From positions 1-32,226 of the forward strand of contig JAGVWM010000015.1 of assembly GCA_018304325.1 (NCBI GenBank): a DNA stretch of 32,226 nt. The letters are read 5' to 3'. Source of the stretch: Candidatus Pacearchaeota archaeon (GTDB taxonomy: Archaea > Nanobdellota > Nanobdellia > Pacearchaeales > GW2011-AR1). Numbering within the stretch: the first letter of the stretch is position 1; each line of letters starts with the position of its first letter. Made by a program: the position numbers and the translations under genes. Below, piece after piece: positions 1-8,829 of the stretch. The notes under the pieces are model-generated. The model ran no database searches and had not been told where the DNA came from. It saw only the letters and a program-made list of their open reading frames with translations.

Positions 1-143
1 AGAGAAACAGAAATATAGACATATTTAACTTTAAAAATCTGCCGATAGCTATTTTGAATAAAAATTAGATAATGTTAAGTTTGATTATTGACTTAACATA
101 AAGGAAAGATTTAAAAGTCTAATTTTTAACTTATTATTATAAG

Positions 144-404
144 ATGGAAGTTAAAATATTAAGTGAAGATAAGAATGTTATTGAAGTAGAGATAGATAAT
201 TTGACTGTTACTGAAACTATAAGAGAATACTTGAATAAGGATAAAACTGTTGAATTTGCTGCCTGGAAAAGATCTCATCCAAATAACCCTCCTATGCTGA
301 GAGTTCAGACAAAAGGAAAATCACCTATTAAGGCAATACAAGATGCAATTGATTCTATAACTAAGGATATTAATAGCATTGCTTCTGAGGCTAAGAAAGC
401 TTAA
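144..404 (+). CDS. rpoL: DNA-directed RNA polymerase subunit L (Rpo11/RPB11-like)
   Basis: 86-aa ORF with the RpoL-type pattern DNLTVTETIREYLNKD..VEFAAWKRSHPNNPPMLRVQTKGKSPIKAIQDAI. Confidence 0.9.
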   Translation: MEVKILSEDKNVIEVEIDNLTVTETIREYLNKDKTVEFAAWKRSHPNNPPMLRVQTKGKSPIKAIQDAIDSITKDINSIASEAKKA

Positions 405-408
405 CAAT

Positions 409-540
409 AAACCTTTAGAAAAGGTTTCCAAAACGAACAATAAACCTTTAGAAAAGGTTACCAAATAAACCTTTAAGAAAGGTTTCCAAAACGGAATAAA
501 CTTTTAAAAAAGTAACAAAATAAACCTTTAGAAAAGGTTT
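409..540. repeat. Array of five short hairpin units (AAACCTTT-3nt-AAAGGTTT type)
   Basis: Units near 409-427, 443-459, 467-485, 498-515 and 522-540; near-identical stems separated by AT-rich linkers. Confidence 0.85.
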
Positions 541-609
541 CAAAACTATCTTTAAAAGCAAAATTTTAGAATTAATAACCTTTTTAAGTTGTATATCTCT
601 TTTGAAGTT

Positions 610-2127
610 ATGTTTAAATTGTTTAAATCTATATTTAAGTCAATAGTAAATGCAGTATATAATGACCCGCAAGTTAATGATTTATCTAAAAAATATCCTA
701 ATACTTTTGGATTTTTTAAAAATAGATTAAGCCCAAGAAAAAAATTCGGACTTTACCTTACTCTTGGAATAATAGTTTCTTTAGTATTTGTTTTTATGTT
801 TTTTTCTTTTGTTGAAAATGTAATACATACTGAATCAATTGTAAGAGCAGATGCAAGAGTTATAAATCTTTTACAGATGCTTAGAACACCTGAGTTTAGT
901 AACTTGATGCTTTTTTTTACTTATCTTGGTAATTGGGAAGTTGTTTTTTTTGGAGCATTATTACTTTGCATTGCTTTTGCTTTTTATACAAAATATAATT
1001 ATATCAAAGCTATTTTAGTATCTATTGTATTTGGTGAGTTATTTGTCTGGTTAGTAAAAAATATTGTTCAAAGACCTAGGCCATTATTAGTTAATGCTTT
1101 GATACAAGAAGGAAGTTTTAGCTTTCCAAGCGGACATGCTTTTATCTCCATTTCTTTTTATGGATTGCTTACTTATTTTTTATATAAAAATTCCAAGACA
1201 AAACTTCAGAAGTTTTTAGTTTTGCTTTTAGGTTTGAGTCTTATTGTTCTTATTGGTTTTTCAAGAGTTTATCTTGGAGTTCACTGGCCTTCTGATGTTT
1301 TAGCAAGTTATTTTGCTGGATTGTCTTTTCTTGCTATAATAATTACAATGTTTGAAATTAAAGATAAATTTGAACCATATAATAATATTAAAGTTAATTT
1401 AGATAAGAAATTTCCCAAATATTTTATTCTAGCTCTTTTTTTGACTTGGGTGATTTTTTTAGGGTTTTTCTTTCAAACACACCCACTTAATTTTCATTCT
1501 CCTACTAAGAATATAAATATGATACTTGAAAGTGAGATATCTAATAATCTTTTTTTAAATATTTCAAAAACAAGTGAGGATTTAATGGGTAATCCTATAG
1601 AACCTATTAATATAATTATTGTAGGAAATGAAACTAGTCTTAGAAATACTTTTGAAGAAGCTGGATGGCATGAAAATGACAAAATAAATGTAAAGACTAT
1701 TATTCTTGATATACGTGCTCTAATTTTTAATATTTCTTATCCACAATCTCCTGGTGTACCATCTTTTTGGAATGCTGAGCCCAATAATTTTGCATTTGAG
1801 CAACCAACTACAAAAAATTCAATTCATGAGAGACATCATATTCATTTTTGGAAAACATCTTTAGTTACAGATACTGGAAAAGATATTTGGTTTGCAACTG
1901 CCCATTTTGATAAAAAAATTATTAGAAAATCAAGCAGTGTACTTATTGTCCATGATATTGATCCTTTTGTAGACAATGAACGTGATAAAGTTAAGGAAGA
2001 CCTTTTGAAAACTAATGGAGTTATTTCTGTTAAAGAGGTAAATGTTGTTAATCAAACACTTGGTGCAAATGCTGCAGGTAGCTCTTTTTATACAGATGGA
2101 AAGGCAGAAGTTATATTTTTGAGATGA
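610..2127 (+). CDS. PAP2-superfamily membrane phosphatase with LssY-like C-terminal domain
   Basis: PAP2 motifs KNIVQRPRP, PSGHA and SRVYLGVHWPSD; multiple TM segments; soluble C-terminal region. ATG at 610 preferred over TTG at 589. Confidence 0.85.
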   Translation: MFKLFKSIFKSIVNAVYNDPQVNDLSKKYPNTFGFFKNRLSPRKKFGLYLTLGIIVSLVFVFMFFSFVENVIHTESIVRADARVINLLQMLRTPEFSNLMLFFTYLGNWEVVFFGALLLCIAFAFYTKYNYIKAILVSIVFGELFVWLVKNIVQRPRPLLVNALIQEGSFSFPSGHAFISISFYGLLTYFLYKNSKTKLQKFLVLLLGLSLIVLIGFSRVYLGVHWPSDVLASYFAGLSFLAIIITMFEIKDKFEPYNNIKVNLDKKFPKYFILALFLTWVIFLGFFFQTHPLNFHSPTKNINMILESEISNNLFLNISKTSEDLMGNPIEPINIIIVGNETSLRNTFEEAGWHENDKINVKTIILDIRALIFNISYPQSPGVPSFWNAEPNNFAFEQPTTKNSIHERHHIHFWKTSLVTDTGKDIWFATAHFDKKIIRKSSSVLIVHDIDPFVDNERDKVKEDLLKTNGVISVKEVNVVNQTLGANAAGSSFYTDGKAEVIFLR

Positions 2128-2153
2128 TTTTTATTAATAAAGTTTAGTTGTAA

Positions 2154-2750
2154 TTAAATTCCTTGCCTGTCTAATTCATTATTTATAATTGTTACAACTT
2201 GTGATGCAAAGTATGTTTCACTACCAATTGATACTGTCTCACCATAAGATTTTAGTTTTTTAAACTCTTTTTTATTAAAACCTTCATGATCTCCTATAAC
2301 TAACACAGAATTTTCCGAAAACCTTACCTTTCTTAGGTCTTCTCCTTTAGAATCTAAAATATATATTTCTTTTCCATCTTTTTCCATTTCATCAAGAACT
2401 TTGAATACCGATTTTTTTTCTATTTCATAACCTTCTTCAACTTTAGTTATTTTATTTGGATTAGACTTATATAACATTTTTTTAATTAATCCTGCAACAT
2501 CTTTTTTACTTAATTGTATCTTTCCTGATGATTTCTTTCCATCTGGAAAAATTATTAAGTGTTGTGGTGGATTTGGAGGGCCATTAAAAATTAAATGGAT
2601 TTTAGTTTTTTCTCTTATTTTATGACTTAGAAATAAAGAATTAATTAGTACATGTATTGCTATGTCCATTCTTCCAGCATGCATTAGATTCCCAGATAAA
2701 TACTTTCCAGAAGTTACTGCTTTATTTGAAAAGTAAACAAATTCTCTCAT
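2154..2750 (-). CDS. trmY: tRNA (pseudouridine(54)-N1)-methyltransferase TrmY
   Basis: 198 aa; N-terminal MREFVYFSNKA, HLIFNGPPNPP, VLVIGDHEGF; SPOUT-type TrmY pattern. Confidence 0.85.
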   Translation of the reverse strand: MREFVYFSNKAVTSGKYLSGNLMHAGRMDIAIHVLINSLFLSHKIREKTKIHLIFNGPPNPPQHLIIFPDGKKSSGKIQLSKKDVAGLIKKMLYKSNPNKITKVEEGYEIEKKSVFKVLDEMEKDGKEIYILDSKGEDLRKVRFSENSVLVIGDHEGFNKKEFKKLKSYGETVSIGSETYFASQVVTIINNELDRQGI

Positions 2751-2856
2751 TTTATCTTTATGATTATTGGAAATTTTTAGAATACTTAAATTATTCTGTT
2801 AAATCTGTTTGATTTTTTAACCTATATTATTTTTTTAAACATGCCTGAAATTCTGG

Positions 2857-3045
2857 TTATTCTGATAATAATAAAAGACCTTTTACTTCACATATTGTTC
2901 TGTACCCATTCCCCGTTTCTTCTGGATTTTGTGTTTTTTGATGTCCATATGGGCAAATTGCTGTGCAGTCATATGTAGCAATTTTAGGATCATAGTTAGC
3001 ATTTATTCCTATTTCTCTGCATAAATGATAATTGTGATTTGTCAT
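2857..3045 (-). CDS. Small Cys-containing hypothetical protein
   Basis: 62-aa ORF directly upstream of the pseudouridine synthase on the same strand; four Cys including CTAICPYGH. Confidence 0.45.
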   Translation of the reverse strand: MTNHNYHLCREIGINANYDPKIATYDCTAICPYGHQKTQNPEETGNGYRTICEVKGLLLLSE

Positions 3046-3052
3046 TTTAAAC

Positions 3053-3922
3053 TTATTTTATTGGTTGGAAAACATATTCTGGCCTTGCTAATATGGTTTT
3101 TTCATTTGTTGTTCTAAATACACCTATAAAAGTGTTACCATTAAAAACAGCTATTTTCTCTGTTTTAGGTATATCATTTTTAACATATTCTTTTATTAAA
3201 GGAGATCCATGTTGCAATTTTTTAACATACTCTTTTTTAACTTCTATAATTGGTAGTACATTAGATATTATCTCGCCAGGTATTAGAATATTTCTTAAAA
3301 ATAATTCATTTCCATTATTATACTCTTCAACTATTTCTAAAAATCTATAAATATCTACTGAATTTTCTTCATTGAAAATACTTGCCTGTGTTCTTCTTAA
3401 TTCTAACATATGTGCTCCTCCAATTAATATACCTAAATCATGTATTAATTTCCTAATATAAGTTCCAGCTTCTACTTTAGCTTCAAAAATAAAGTTATTT
3501 TTGTTGTTTTCATCTTGTTCAGTTATTTTAAAATTATACACAGTTCTTTTCCTTTCTACTCTTTTTACTCTTGACTTTCTAGGAGGCGTTTGATTTATTT
3601 TTCCAGTAAACTTATCGGCAGTTTTTTGTAGATTTTCTAGAGAAATTTCTTTGTGGACCCTTAAGATACCAACATAAGTTTTATCTTTACCTATAAAATA
3701 AGGCATTAGTTTACATGCCCTAGATAAAGCTACTGGAAGAACTCCTGTAACCATTGGGTCTAGAGTTCCAAAATGTGATGTTTTTTCTATATTAAGCGCC
3801 TTTTTTATAACAACATCAACTCCAAAAGATGTTGGACCTGATGGTTTATCAATATTAATTATAGAAAATTCTAGAAGTTCTTTTATTAGCTTCTCTGATT
3901 TTATTTTTTCTATACTTATCAT
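3053..3922 (-). CDS. Cbf5/TruB-family RNA pseudouridine synthase with C-terminal PUA-like region
   Basis: NIDKPSGPTSFGVD, HFGTLDPMVTGVLPVAL, ARKTYVGxLRVHKE-like and AGTYIRKLIHDLG motifs. Confidence 0.9.
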   Translation of the reverse strand: MISIEKIKSEKLIKELLEFSIINIDKPSGPTSFGVDVVIKKALNIEKTSHFGTLDPMVTGVLPVALSRACKLMPYFIGKDKTYVGILRVHKEISLENLQKTADKFTGKINQTPPRKSRVKRVERKRTVYNFKITEQDENNKNNFIFEAKVEAGTYIRKLIHDLGILIGGAHMLELRRTQASIFNEENSVDIYRFLEIVEEYNNGNELFLRNILIPGEIISNVLPIIEVKKEYVKKLQHGSPLIKEYVKNDIPKTEKIAVFNGNTFIGVFRTTNEKTILARPEYVFQPIK

Positions 3923-3936
3923 GTTATATTAAAATT

Positions 3937-4968
3937 TTATCTATATTTTATCATTGTCTTCCATTCAACAAAGGTTTTTAAAATACCTGGAATTATTCCT
4001 GTTAGGATAAAATTTTTATATTGTAATATTCCGTTAAATCTCCCTAAACTTATTATCATTATTCTTGGCTTTGGTACATATTTTTCTAATGGTTTGTTTG
4101 ACTCTATGTTCTTTAAATTTTTTATTATAATATCTGCATGACATTCTGCATTTTGAGCAAGCTTTTCTTCCTTAATATTTGTTATATCTCCTGCTGCGAA
4201 AATATTCTTATAACCATTTATTTGTAGATATTTATTGACATTTACATACTCCCTTTTATTTAAGTATTTTGACATATTCTTTTTCAATGGTTCTGAATTT
4301 GGAGTTATCCCAGTACAAATAAATGTCAGGTCTGATTTTATTTTTATGCCTTTATCTGTAGTTATTACTTTTTTATTATATTCTTTCATTTCTTCTTCAT
4401 AGATTATTCTTACTCCTTTTTTCCTCAGGAAATTGTCTGCATATGATATTGTTTTATTACGATTTCTTTCCATTAATTTTTCATGTTTTTGTATTAGTGT
4501 TATTTCTTTATTTTTGTAAAAATCTGAGATTTCACCAGCTAGTTCAACTCCAACAATTCCTCCTCCAACTATTGTAATATTTTTTACTTTACATAACTCT
4601 TTATAGTATTTTCTCAAATGTGCCCCTCTTGTTGCCACAATTATTTCTTTTTCTTTAAATGGAGAATTATAACTAGAACCTAGTGCAATTACAAGATAAT
4701 CAAATTTTATTTTACTTTTATCAGTTAGTACATAATTTTTACTAACTTCTTTTATACATTCTACAATTACTTTAGCCTTTTTTAAATAATGATTATGTAT
4801 AACTTGTATCTTTTTTAGATGAGTAGGTTTTACAATAGATCTTAAAATTCCAGGGGTAAACTCATAGTAGTCTTTACTATCAATTAAAGTAACTTCAAAT
4901 TTATTTTCAAGAGCTTTTGCAATTTTTGCTCCTGCAAAACCTCCTCCTAAAATAACTAATTTTTTCAT
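3937..4968 (-). CDS. NAD(P)/FAD-dependent oxidoreductase (type II NADH dehydrogenase-like)
   Basis: N-terminal GGGFAGAKIAKAL, second dinucleotide fold ITIVGGGIVGVELAGEI, FAAGDIT motif. Confidence 0.85.
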   Translation of the reverse strand: MKKLVILGGGFAGAKIAKALENKFEVTLIDSKDYYEFTPGILRSIVKPTHLKKIQVIHNHYLKKAKVIVECIKEVSKNYVLTDKSKIKFDYLVIALGSSYNSPFKEKEIIVATRGAHLRKYYKELCKVKNITIVGGGIVGVELAGEISDFYKNKEITLIQKHEKLMERNRNKTISYADNFLRKKGVRIIYEEEMKEYNKKVITTDKGIKIKSDLTFICTGITPNSEPLKKNMSKYLNKREYVNVNKYLQINGYKNIFAAGDITNIKEEKLAQNAECHADIIIKNLKNIESNKPLEKYVPKPRIMIISLGRFNGILQYKNFILTGIIPGILKTFVEWKTMIKYR

Positions 4969-5037
4969 AGATTTTAACTAATTCCTCTATTTAAAAAACC
5001 TAAGAAAGATAAATAATAAAAATAAAAAAGAAAGTAT

Positions 5038-5433
5038 TTACCTTTTTTTCATTAACTGATCTATAGACCACATTCCTGAACCTGTTAATGTTAGACTTAT
5101 TAAACCAGCTATTGCCTGTAAATGGAACAGAAGATTTATTGGATTTCCATTCATGTTTGGAATTGCAACTGTTATTACTGCCACTGCAAGGATTATTGCT
5201 AGAGGCCAAGCAGTATACTTTACTTTCCATCCAATTATTATTGTAACACCAAATATTATCTCTCCTAATATTACTATCCATGCAAATAAAACTGGTATTG
5301 GGAAACCTATACCTGTTAAAAGTCCTGTTATTCCAGCAGGATTCATTAGCTTAGATATCCCTGGAATTAACAAAAGTAGACCTAAAAACACTCTTATTAA
5401 TGTAGGACCATACTCATTATATTTACCTTTCAT
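5038..5433 (-). CDS. DoxX-family membrane protein
   Basis: Four-TM protein: LIRVFLGLLLLIPGISKLMNP, LFAWIVILGEIIFGVTIIIG; start at internal Met (MKGKYNEYG). Confidence 0.8.
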   Translation of the reverse strand: MKGKYNEYGPTLIRVFLGLLLLIPGISKLMNPAGITGLLTGIGFPIPVLFAWIVILGEIIFGVTIIIGWKVKYTAWPLAIILAVAVITVAIPNMNGNPINLLFHLQAIAGLISLTLTGSGMWSIDQLMKKR

Positions 5434-5516
5434 TTTATACCTCCTTTCAATCAACTATTGTTTAGATCCGAAGGAATTACCTTTTAAAAATCTAATGATA
5501 TTGGCTTCCTTATAAG

Positions 5517-6134
5517 TTAAAATTCCAATTTTAAAATTGGAAATTCATGTTCCCTTCTTTTTTCTTTGTAGATATTTAATAACATGTAAAGATCATTTTT
5601 ATCTGGTTTTATATCAATTTCTGGAGGGTTGTTATCATTAGTGTAATCTTTTATTGATATTTTCCATTTAGGTATCGGGGTATCTTCCATTTCGGCCCAG
5701 TAACAAGTTACTTCTTTACCATTTGATCCTGGAGATATATCTTGGATATGCATAACAACAACCTTTAACTTTTCTTCATTATCTTTTCTTTTCTTTTCTT
5801 TCTTTTCTACTTCTTCAATTCCTCGATTAAACATTTCAACATATCTTCTATGAATATTTTCAGGGGCTGCTATCTGGAAACTAACAGCATTTTTTTCAGC
5901 ATCATACCTTATTGATGTATTCCAATCAATATTAGGATAATTTGAAACTATTACGCCATCTATTTCATCACTCCATACAGTTCTTAGAGAAATTGATTCT
6001 TTAGTTGTATAATCCATAATTGTTGATTCTATTCTTCCATTATGGCCTTTTTCAGTTCTGTAATTAGCTGATGCTTCATTAGATGGTAATAAAGCTAGGA
6101 ATGTTAGCAATCCTGATAATAAAGCTCTTTTCAT
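5517..6134 (-). CDS. Hypothetical secreted protein
   Basis: 205 aa, N-terminal signal peptide MKRALLSGLLTFLALLPSNEASA. Confidence 0.65.
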   Translation of the reverse strand: MKRALLSGLLTFLALLPSNEASANYRTEKGHNGRIESTIMDYTTKESISLRTVWSDEIDGVIVSNYPNIDWNTSIRYDAEKNAVSFQIAAPENIHRRYVEMFNRGIEEVEKKEKKRKDNEEKLKVVVMHIQDISPGSNGKEVTCYWAEMEDTPIPKWKISIKDYTNDNNPPEIDIKPDKNDLYMLLNIYKEKRREHEFPILKLEF

Positions 6135-6158
6135 TAGTTTTTACTTTGTGTAATATAT

Positions 6159-6863
6159 TTAAAGATTTATGTTACCTTTAAGATATTTCAATCTTTCAGC
6201 TTCAGAAAATTTTTCAATAGCATATCTAAGTGTTGTTCTTGGGATTTTATGGTAGTTTTTACTAATGAATTGTAAAAGTATTTTTTTATCCTTTTTACCA
6301 ACTTCTCTTAACATCCAACCAACTGCTTTATGTATTAAATCATGTTTATCTCTTAAAAGTAATTCAGATACAGTTATTGTTTGTTTGAAATCATTATTTT
6401 TTATGAAATAAAAAGTTGAAACTATTGAAGTTCTTTTTTCCCATAAATTATTGGATTTTGCAAGTTCATATAATTCTTGTATCTTGTTTTTATTGTTATA
6501 ATAATAATGACCCACTATTTTATCTGCACTTAAATCAACTAAATCCCAGTTATTTATTTTTTTATTATGTTTTTTATAAAAAAAGAATATTTTATCATCA
6601 TTTGTTTTCTGATATTTTTGCACAAGTATTAAGACCCCAAGAAGCCTTTCTTCATGGATTTTGCTTCCAAGTAATTGTTCTACTACACTTAATTTAGAAT
6701 CTTTGTATTTTTTAGCTATCTTTCTTGTGTTTGGAACTGAAACACCTATAAATACATCACCCTCACTATATTGCCCCTTTTTAGTTTTAAAAAAATTCTG
6801 ATAAATTGGTATTTTCTCTTTGTTGGCTAATTTTCTTAAGTCGCCTTTTATTTTATTTAACAT
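6159..6863 (-). CDS. DNA alkylation repair (AlkD-like HEAT-repeat) protein
   Basis: SVPNTRKIAKKY, HEERLLGVLILV, NNWDLVDLSA, HKAVGWMLREVGK, PRTTLRYAIEKF. Confidence 0.85.
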   Translation of the reverse strand: MLNKIKGDLRKLANKEKIPIYQNFFKTKKGQYSEGDVFIGVSVPNTRKIAKKYKDSKLSVVEQLLGSKIHEERLLGVLILVQKYQKTNDDKIFFFYKKHNKKINNWDLVDLSADKIVGHYYYNNKNKIQELYELAKSNNLWEKRTSIVSTFYFIKNNDFKQTITVSELLLRDKHDLIHKAVGWMLREVGKKDKKILLQFISKNYHKIPRTTLRYAIEKFSEAERLKYLKGNINL

Positions 6864-6912
6864 TAATATTACTAACTATTAATATTTATAAACAGTTTTG
6901 TTATGGAATTTT

Positions 6913-7237
6913 ATGGAGTTTAAAAAGCCAAGAAAATTATTAAGTGATGCAGTTAAGTATGATTTAATGGTAGATTTAGCTCGTATGCTTTTGGGTAGCC
7001 ATACTAGAATTGGTACTACTAATGAAAAAAGTGCTTTTAGCATTTTTAATAGAGATAGAATAAATGTTATACCCAAAACTAATGAAGTTTATGTTTTGTG
7101 GACCATTACATTTACATTATGTTGAAAGACTTGTTACCCTTTATGCATCTCATTTTGAAGAACAGTTTTTAGTTCATAATTTTTATAAGTCCAAAGGTTC
7201 TTTTATTCCTGACAGTTATATTGTTAAACTAAGATAG
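6913..7237 (+). pseudogene. Frameshifted small hypothetical gene
   Basis: Frame 1 (6913-7125) MEFKKPRKLL...IPKTNEVYVL; continuation in the +1 frame to 7237: GPLHLHYVERLVTLYASHFEEQFLVHNFYKSKGSFIPDSYIVKLR*. Confidence 0.55.
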
Positions 7238-7239
7238 AA

Positions 7240-7791
7240 TTATTTTTTAGGAAGGGTCTTAGTTTGTATTCTTTCAGTTTTCATTGGTTTTTGCTTTGAT
7301 ATATGTTTTTGTTCTTTAGCTTGCATTTCAGCTTGAAGTTCTTTTGAAGCCATTACTGAAGCTTCTTTTTCTTTTTCTTCTCTTACTTCCTCTTTTGATT
7401 TTTCATCAACTTTTTCTTTCTTTTCTTCTACCGGTTTCTTTTTCTTCTCTTGCTCTTTTTTATCTCTATTCTCTCTTTCTATAATATATTTTATTTTTTC
7501 TGGTATATTTACTAAGCTGACTTTTACAATATCTCCTTCTTTTATTACTTTTACTTTTATTTTATTTGGAGGGTTTTTTATCCCCCTAAACCATAATTCA
7601 TTATTTAACCATTTGTCCACCTTTACCTTTTTTAAATCCCTGTCTTCTATTTTCATGTGTTTCGCTATAAATTGTTTAACAGCTTTTACAGCTTTAGGAG
7701 TTCTTTTATGTCTTTTAACTTTCATAAACTCCCTTCTAAGTGGAATTGTGTATTCTCTTTCAATAACTTCCTTTTTTTCTTTTTTTGCCAT
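7240..7791 (-). CDS. Ribosomal protein L31e with long charged C-terminal extension
   Basis: REYTIPLRREFMKVKRHKRTPKAVKAVKQFIAKHMK...VKVDKWLNNELWFRGIKNPPNKIKVK; Lys/Glu-rich tail. Confidence 0.9.
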   Translation of the reverse strand: MAKKEKKEVIEREYTIPLRREFMKVKRHKRTPKAVKAVKQFIAKHMKIEDRDLKKVKVDKWLNNELWFRGIKNPPNKIKVKVIKEGDIVKVSLVNIPEKIKYIIERENRDKKEQEKKKKPVEEKKEKVDEKSKEEVREEKEKEASVMASKELQAEMQAKEQKHISKQKPMKTERIQTKTLPKK

Positions 7792-7795
7792 CTTA

Positions 7796-8125
7796 TTAAA
7801 CTACCTGTATTTTGTTTGAACTTACTATATCTTCTAATGCTCTTTTTATTCTTTCATTATTATTTCGATCTAATGAAGTATATGTTAAACTTGAGCCTTT
7901 CCCATTTTCACTATGATCATTTATTTTTCCTGTAATTGTTACTTCTCCTAAAACTTTTTCATTTTCTCTGATAACTGCATGATAAACTTTAACTTCAGAT
8001 GGATTTCTTGTTACATATGAAGGTTCTATTCCAAGCATTTTAGCTATTTCTTGGTCTGGTTCATTTAGAGTCCTTATTATCAGATCATATTCTTCTCTTG
8101 GGTAAAAAACTGTTTCTTTTGTCAT
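7796..8125 (-). CDS. Hypothetical protein within ribosomal protein gene cluster
   Basis: 109-aa ORF co-directional, spacing of a few bp to L39e and L31e genes. Confidence 0.7.
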   Translation of the reverse strand: MTKETVFYPREEYDLIIRTLNEPDQEIAKMLGIEPSYVTRNPSEVKVYHAVIRENEKVLGEVTITGKINDHSENGKGSSLTYTSLDRNNNERIKRALEDIVSSNKIQVV

Positions 8126-8126
8126 T

Positions 8127-8336
8127 TTATCCTAGATGCCTCTTTCTGTCAATTCTTGGTTTAATTTTTAGCTTTCTTGTTCTCCAGTTTCTTCTTATTC
8201 TTGTTATTGAAGCAGGATGAACTCTTTTTCCTGAACCAACTTTACGCACAACAATCCATACAGGAGCCCATTTAGTTCTTCGATTATGTTTTGCTAATTT
8301 TATTTTCTTTTGCCTTTGTTGTTTTGCTTTTACCAT
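8127..8336 (-). CDS. Ribosomal protein L39e
   Basis: KKIKLAKHNRRTKWAPVWIVVRK...RRNWRTRKLKI matches the L39e pattern. Confidence 0.85.
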   Translation of the reverse strand: MVKAKQQRQKKIKLAKHNRRTKWAPVWIVVRKVGSGKRVHPASITRIRRNWRTRKLKIKPRIDRKRHLG

Positions 8337-8337
8337 A

Positions 8338-8742
8338 TTATTTTATGTTTTCTAGTAATTTAATTCCTTTCTCAGTTAGTTTTCTTCCTTTTTTACCAGT
8401 TTCAACTTTCATAATTAATCCTGCCTTCTCAGCTTGTTGCAGGATTGTTCTTATAATTTTTCCTCCACCTTTTCTAAATTCTGATGGTCTAGCTCCTCTG
8501 TCTTTTAGACCTCCATATCTATTTCTTAGCCTATTTACTCCAACTAATTTTTTTATGTATATTTGTCTTAGAATACTTGCTGATCTTTTATGCCAAAAAT
8601 CTGGATCTTGAGTAGGTCTTTCTCTTGCTACTGACGTTTTAACATATAAGCTCCATTCTGGTATACTAAATTCAGGAATTTTTTTTAGTTCTTCAACTAG
8701 TTTTTTATTAAATTCTCTTGCATCTAGATTGTAAATACTCAT
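8338..8742 (-). CDS. Ribosomal protein S19e
   Basis: PEWSLYVKTSVARERPTQDPDFWHKRSASILRQIYIKKLVGVNRLRNRYGG. Confidence 0.92.
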   Translation of the reverse strand: MSIYNLDAREFNKKLVEELKKIPEFSIPEWSLYVKTSVARERPTQDPDFWHKRSASILRQIYIKKLVGVNRLRNRYGGLKDRGARPSEFRKGGGKIIRTILQQAEKAGLIMKVETGKKGRKLTEKGIKLLENIK

Positions 8743-8758
8743 TTTATTTTATGTAACC

Positions 8759-8791
8759 TTGCTTTGCAGCAATAGAACAGCTCTTAGCTGT
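8759..8791 (-). promoter_or_regulatory. Two short hairpins in the leader of the S19e-L39e-L31e cluster
   Basis: TTGCT-TTGC-AGCAA (8759-8772) and ACAGCT-CTT-AGCTGT (8777-8791), between a minus-strand TTTATAAA-like box (about 8820) and the S19e start. Confidence 0.5.
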
Positions 8792-8829
8792 CAAAGTTTA
8801 TTTTAAAGTGTAAATGTGGTTTATAAATC

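Noticed and set aside
409-540. Possible CRISPR array
   Set aside because: Linkers are short (under about 20 nt), similar to each other and AT-rich; units are hairpins with no unique spacers, and no cas genes are present.
589-609. TTG start for the PAP2 gene
   Set aside because: The in-frame ATG at 610 is a more likely start and the extra residues add no recognised motif.
2857-3045. 62-aa Cys-containing ORF as a zinc-ribbon protein
   Set aside because: The Cys spacing does not form a clean CxxC...CxxC pair; kept only as a low-confidence hypothetical.
3093-3350. Antisense ORFs (e.g. 1494-1682 -, 3093-3350 +, 5153-5515 +, 6416-6697 +, 7657-7935 +, 9626-10027 +, 10784-11089 +, 13585-13860 +, 15866-16147 +)
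   Set aside because: Each lies opposite a well-supported gene and has low-complexity Phe/Leu/Ser-rich translations expected from the complement of AT-rich coding DNA.
5000-5281. ORF 5000-5281 minus
   Set aside because: Out-of-frame overlap with the DoxX gene; composition (Asn/Ser-rich) is typical of a shifted frame.
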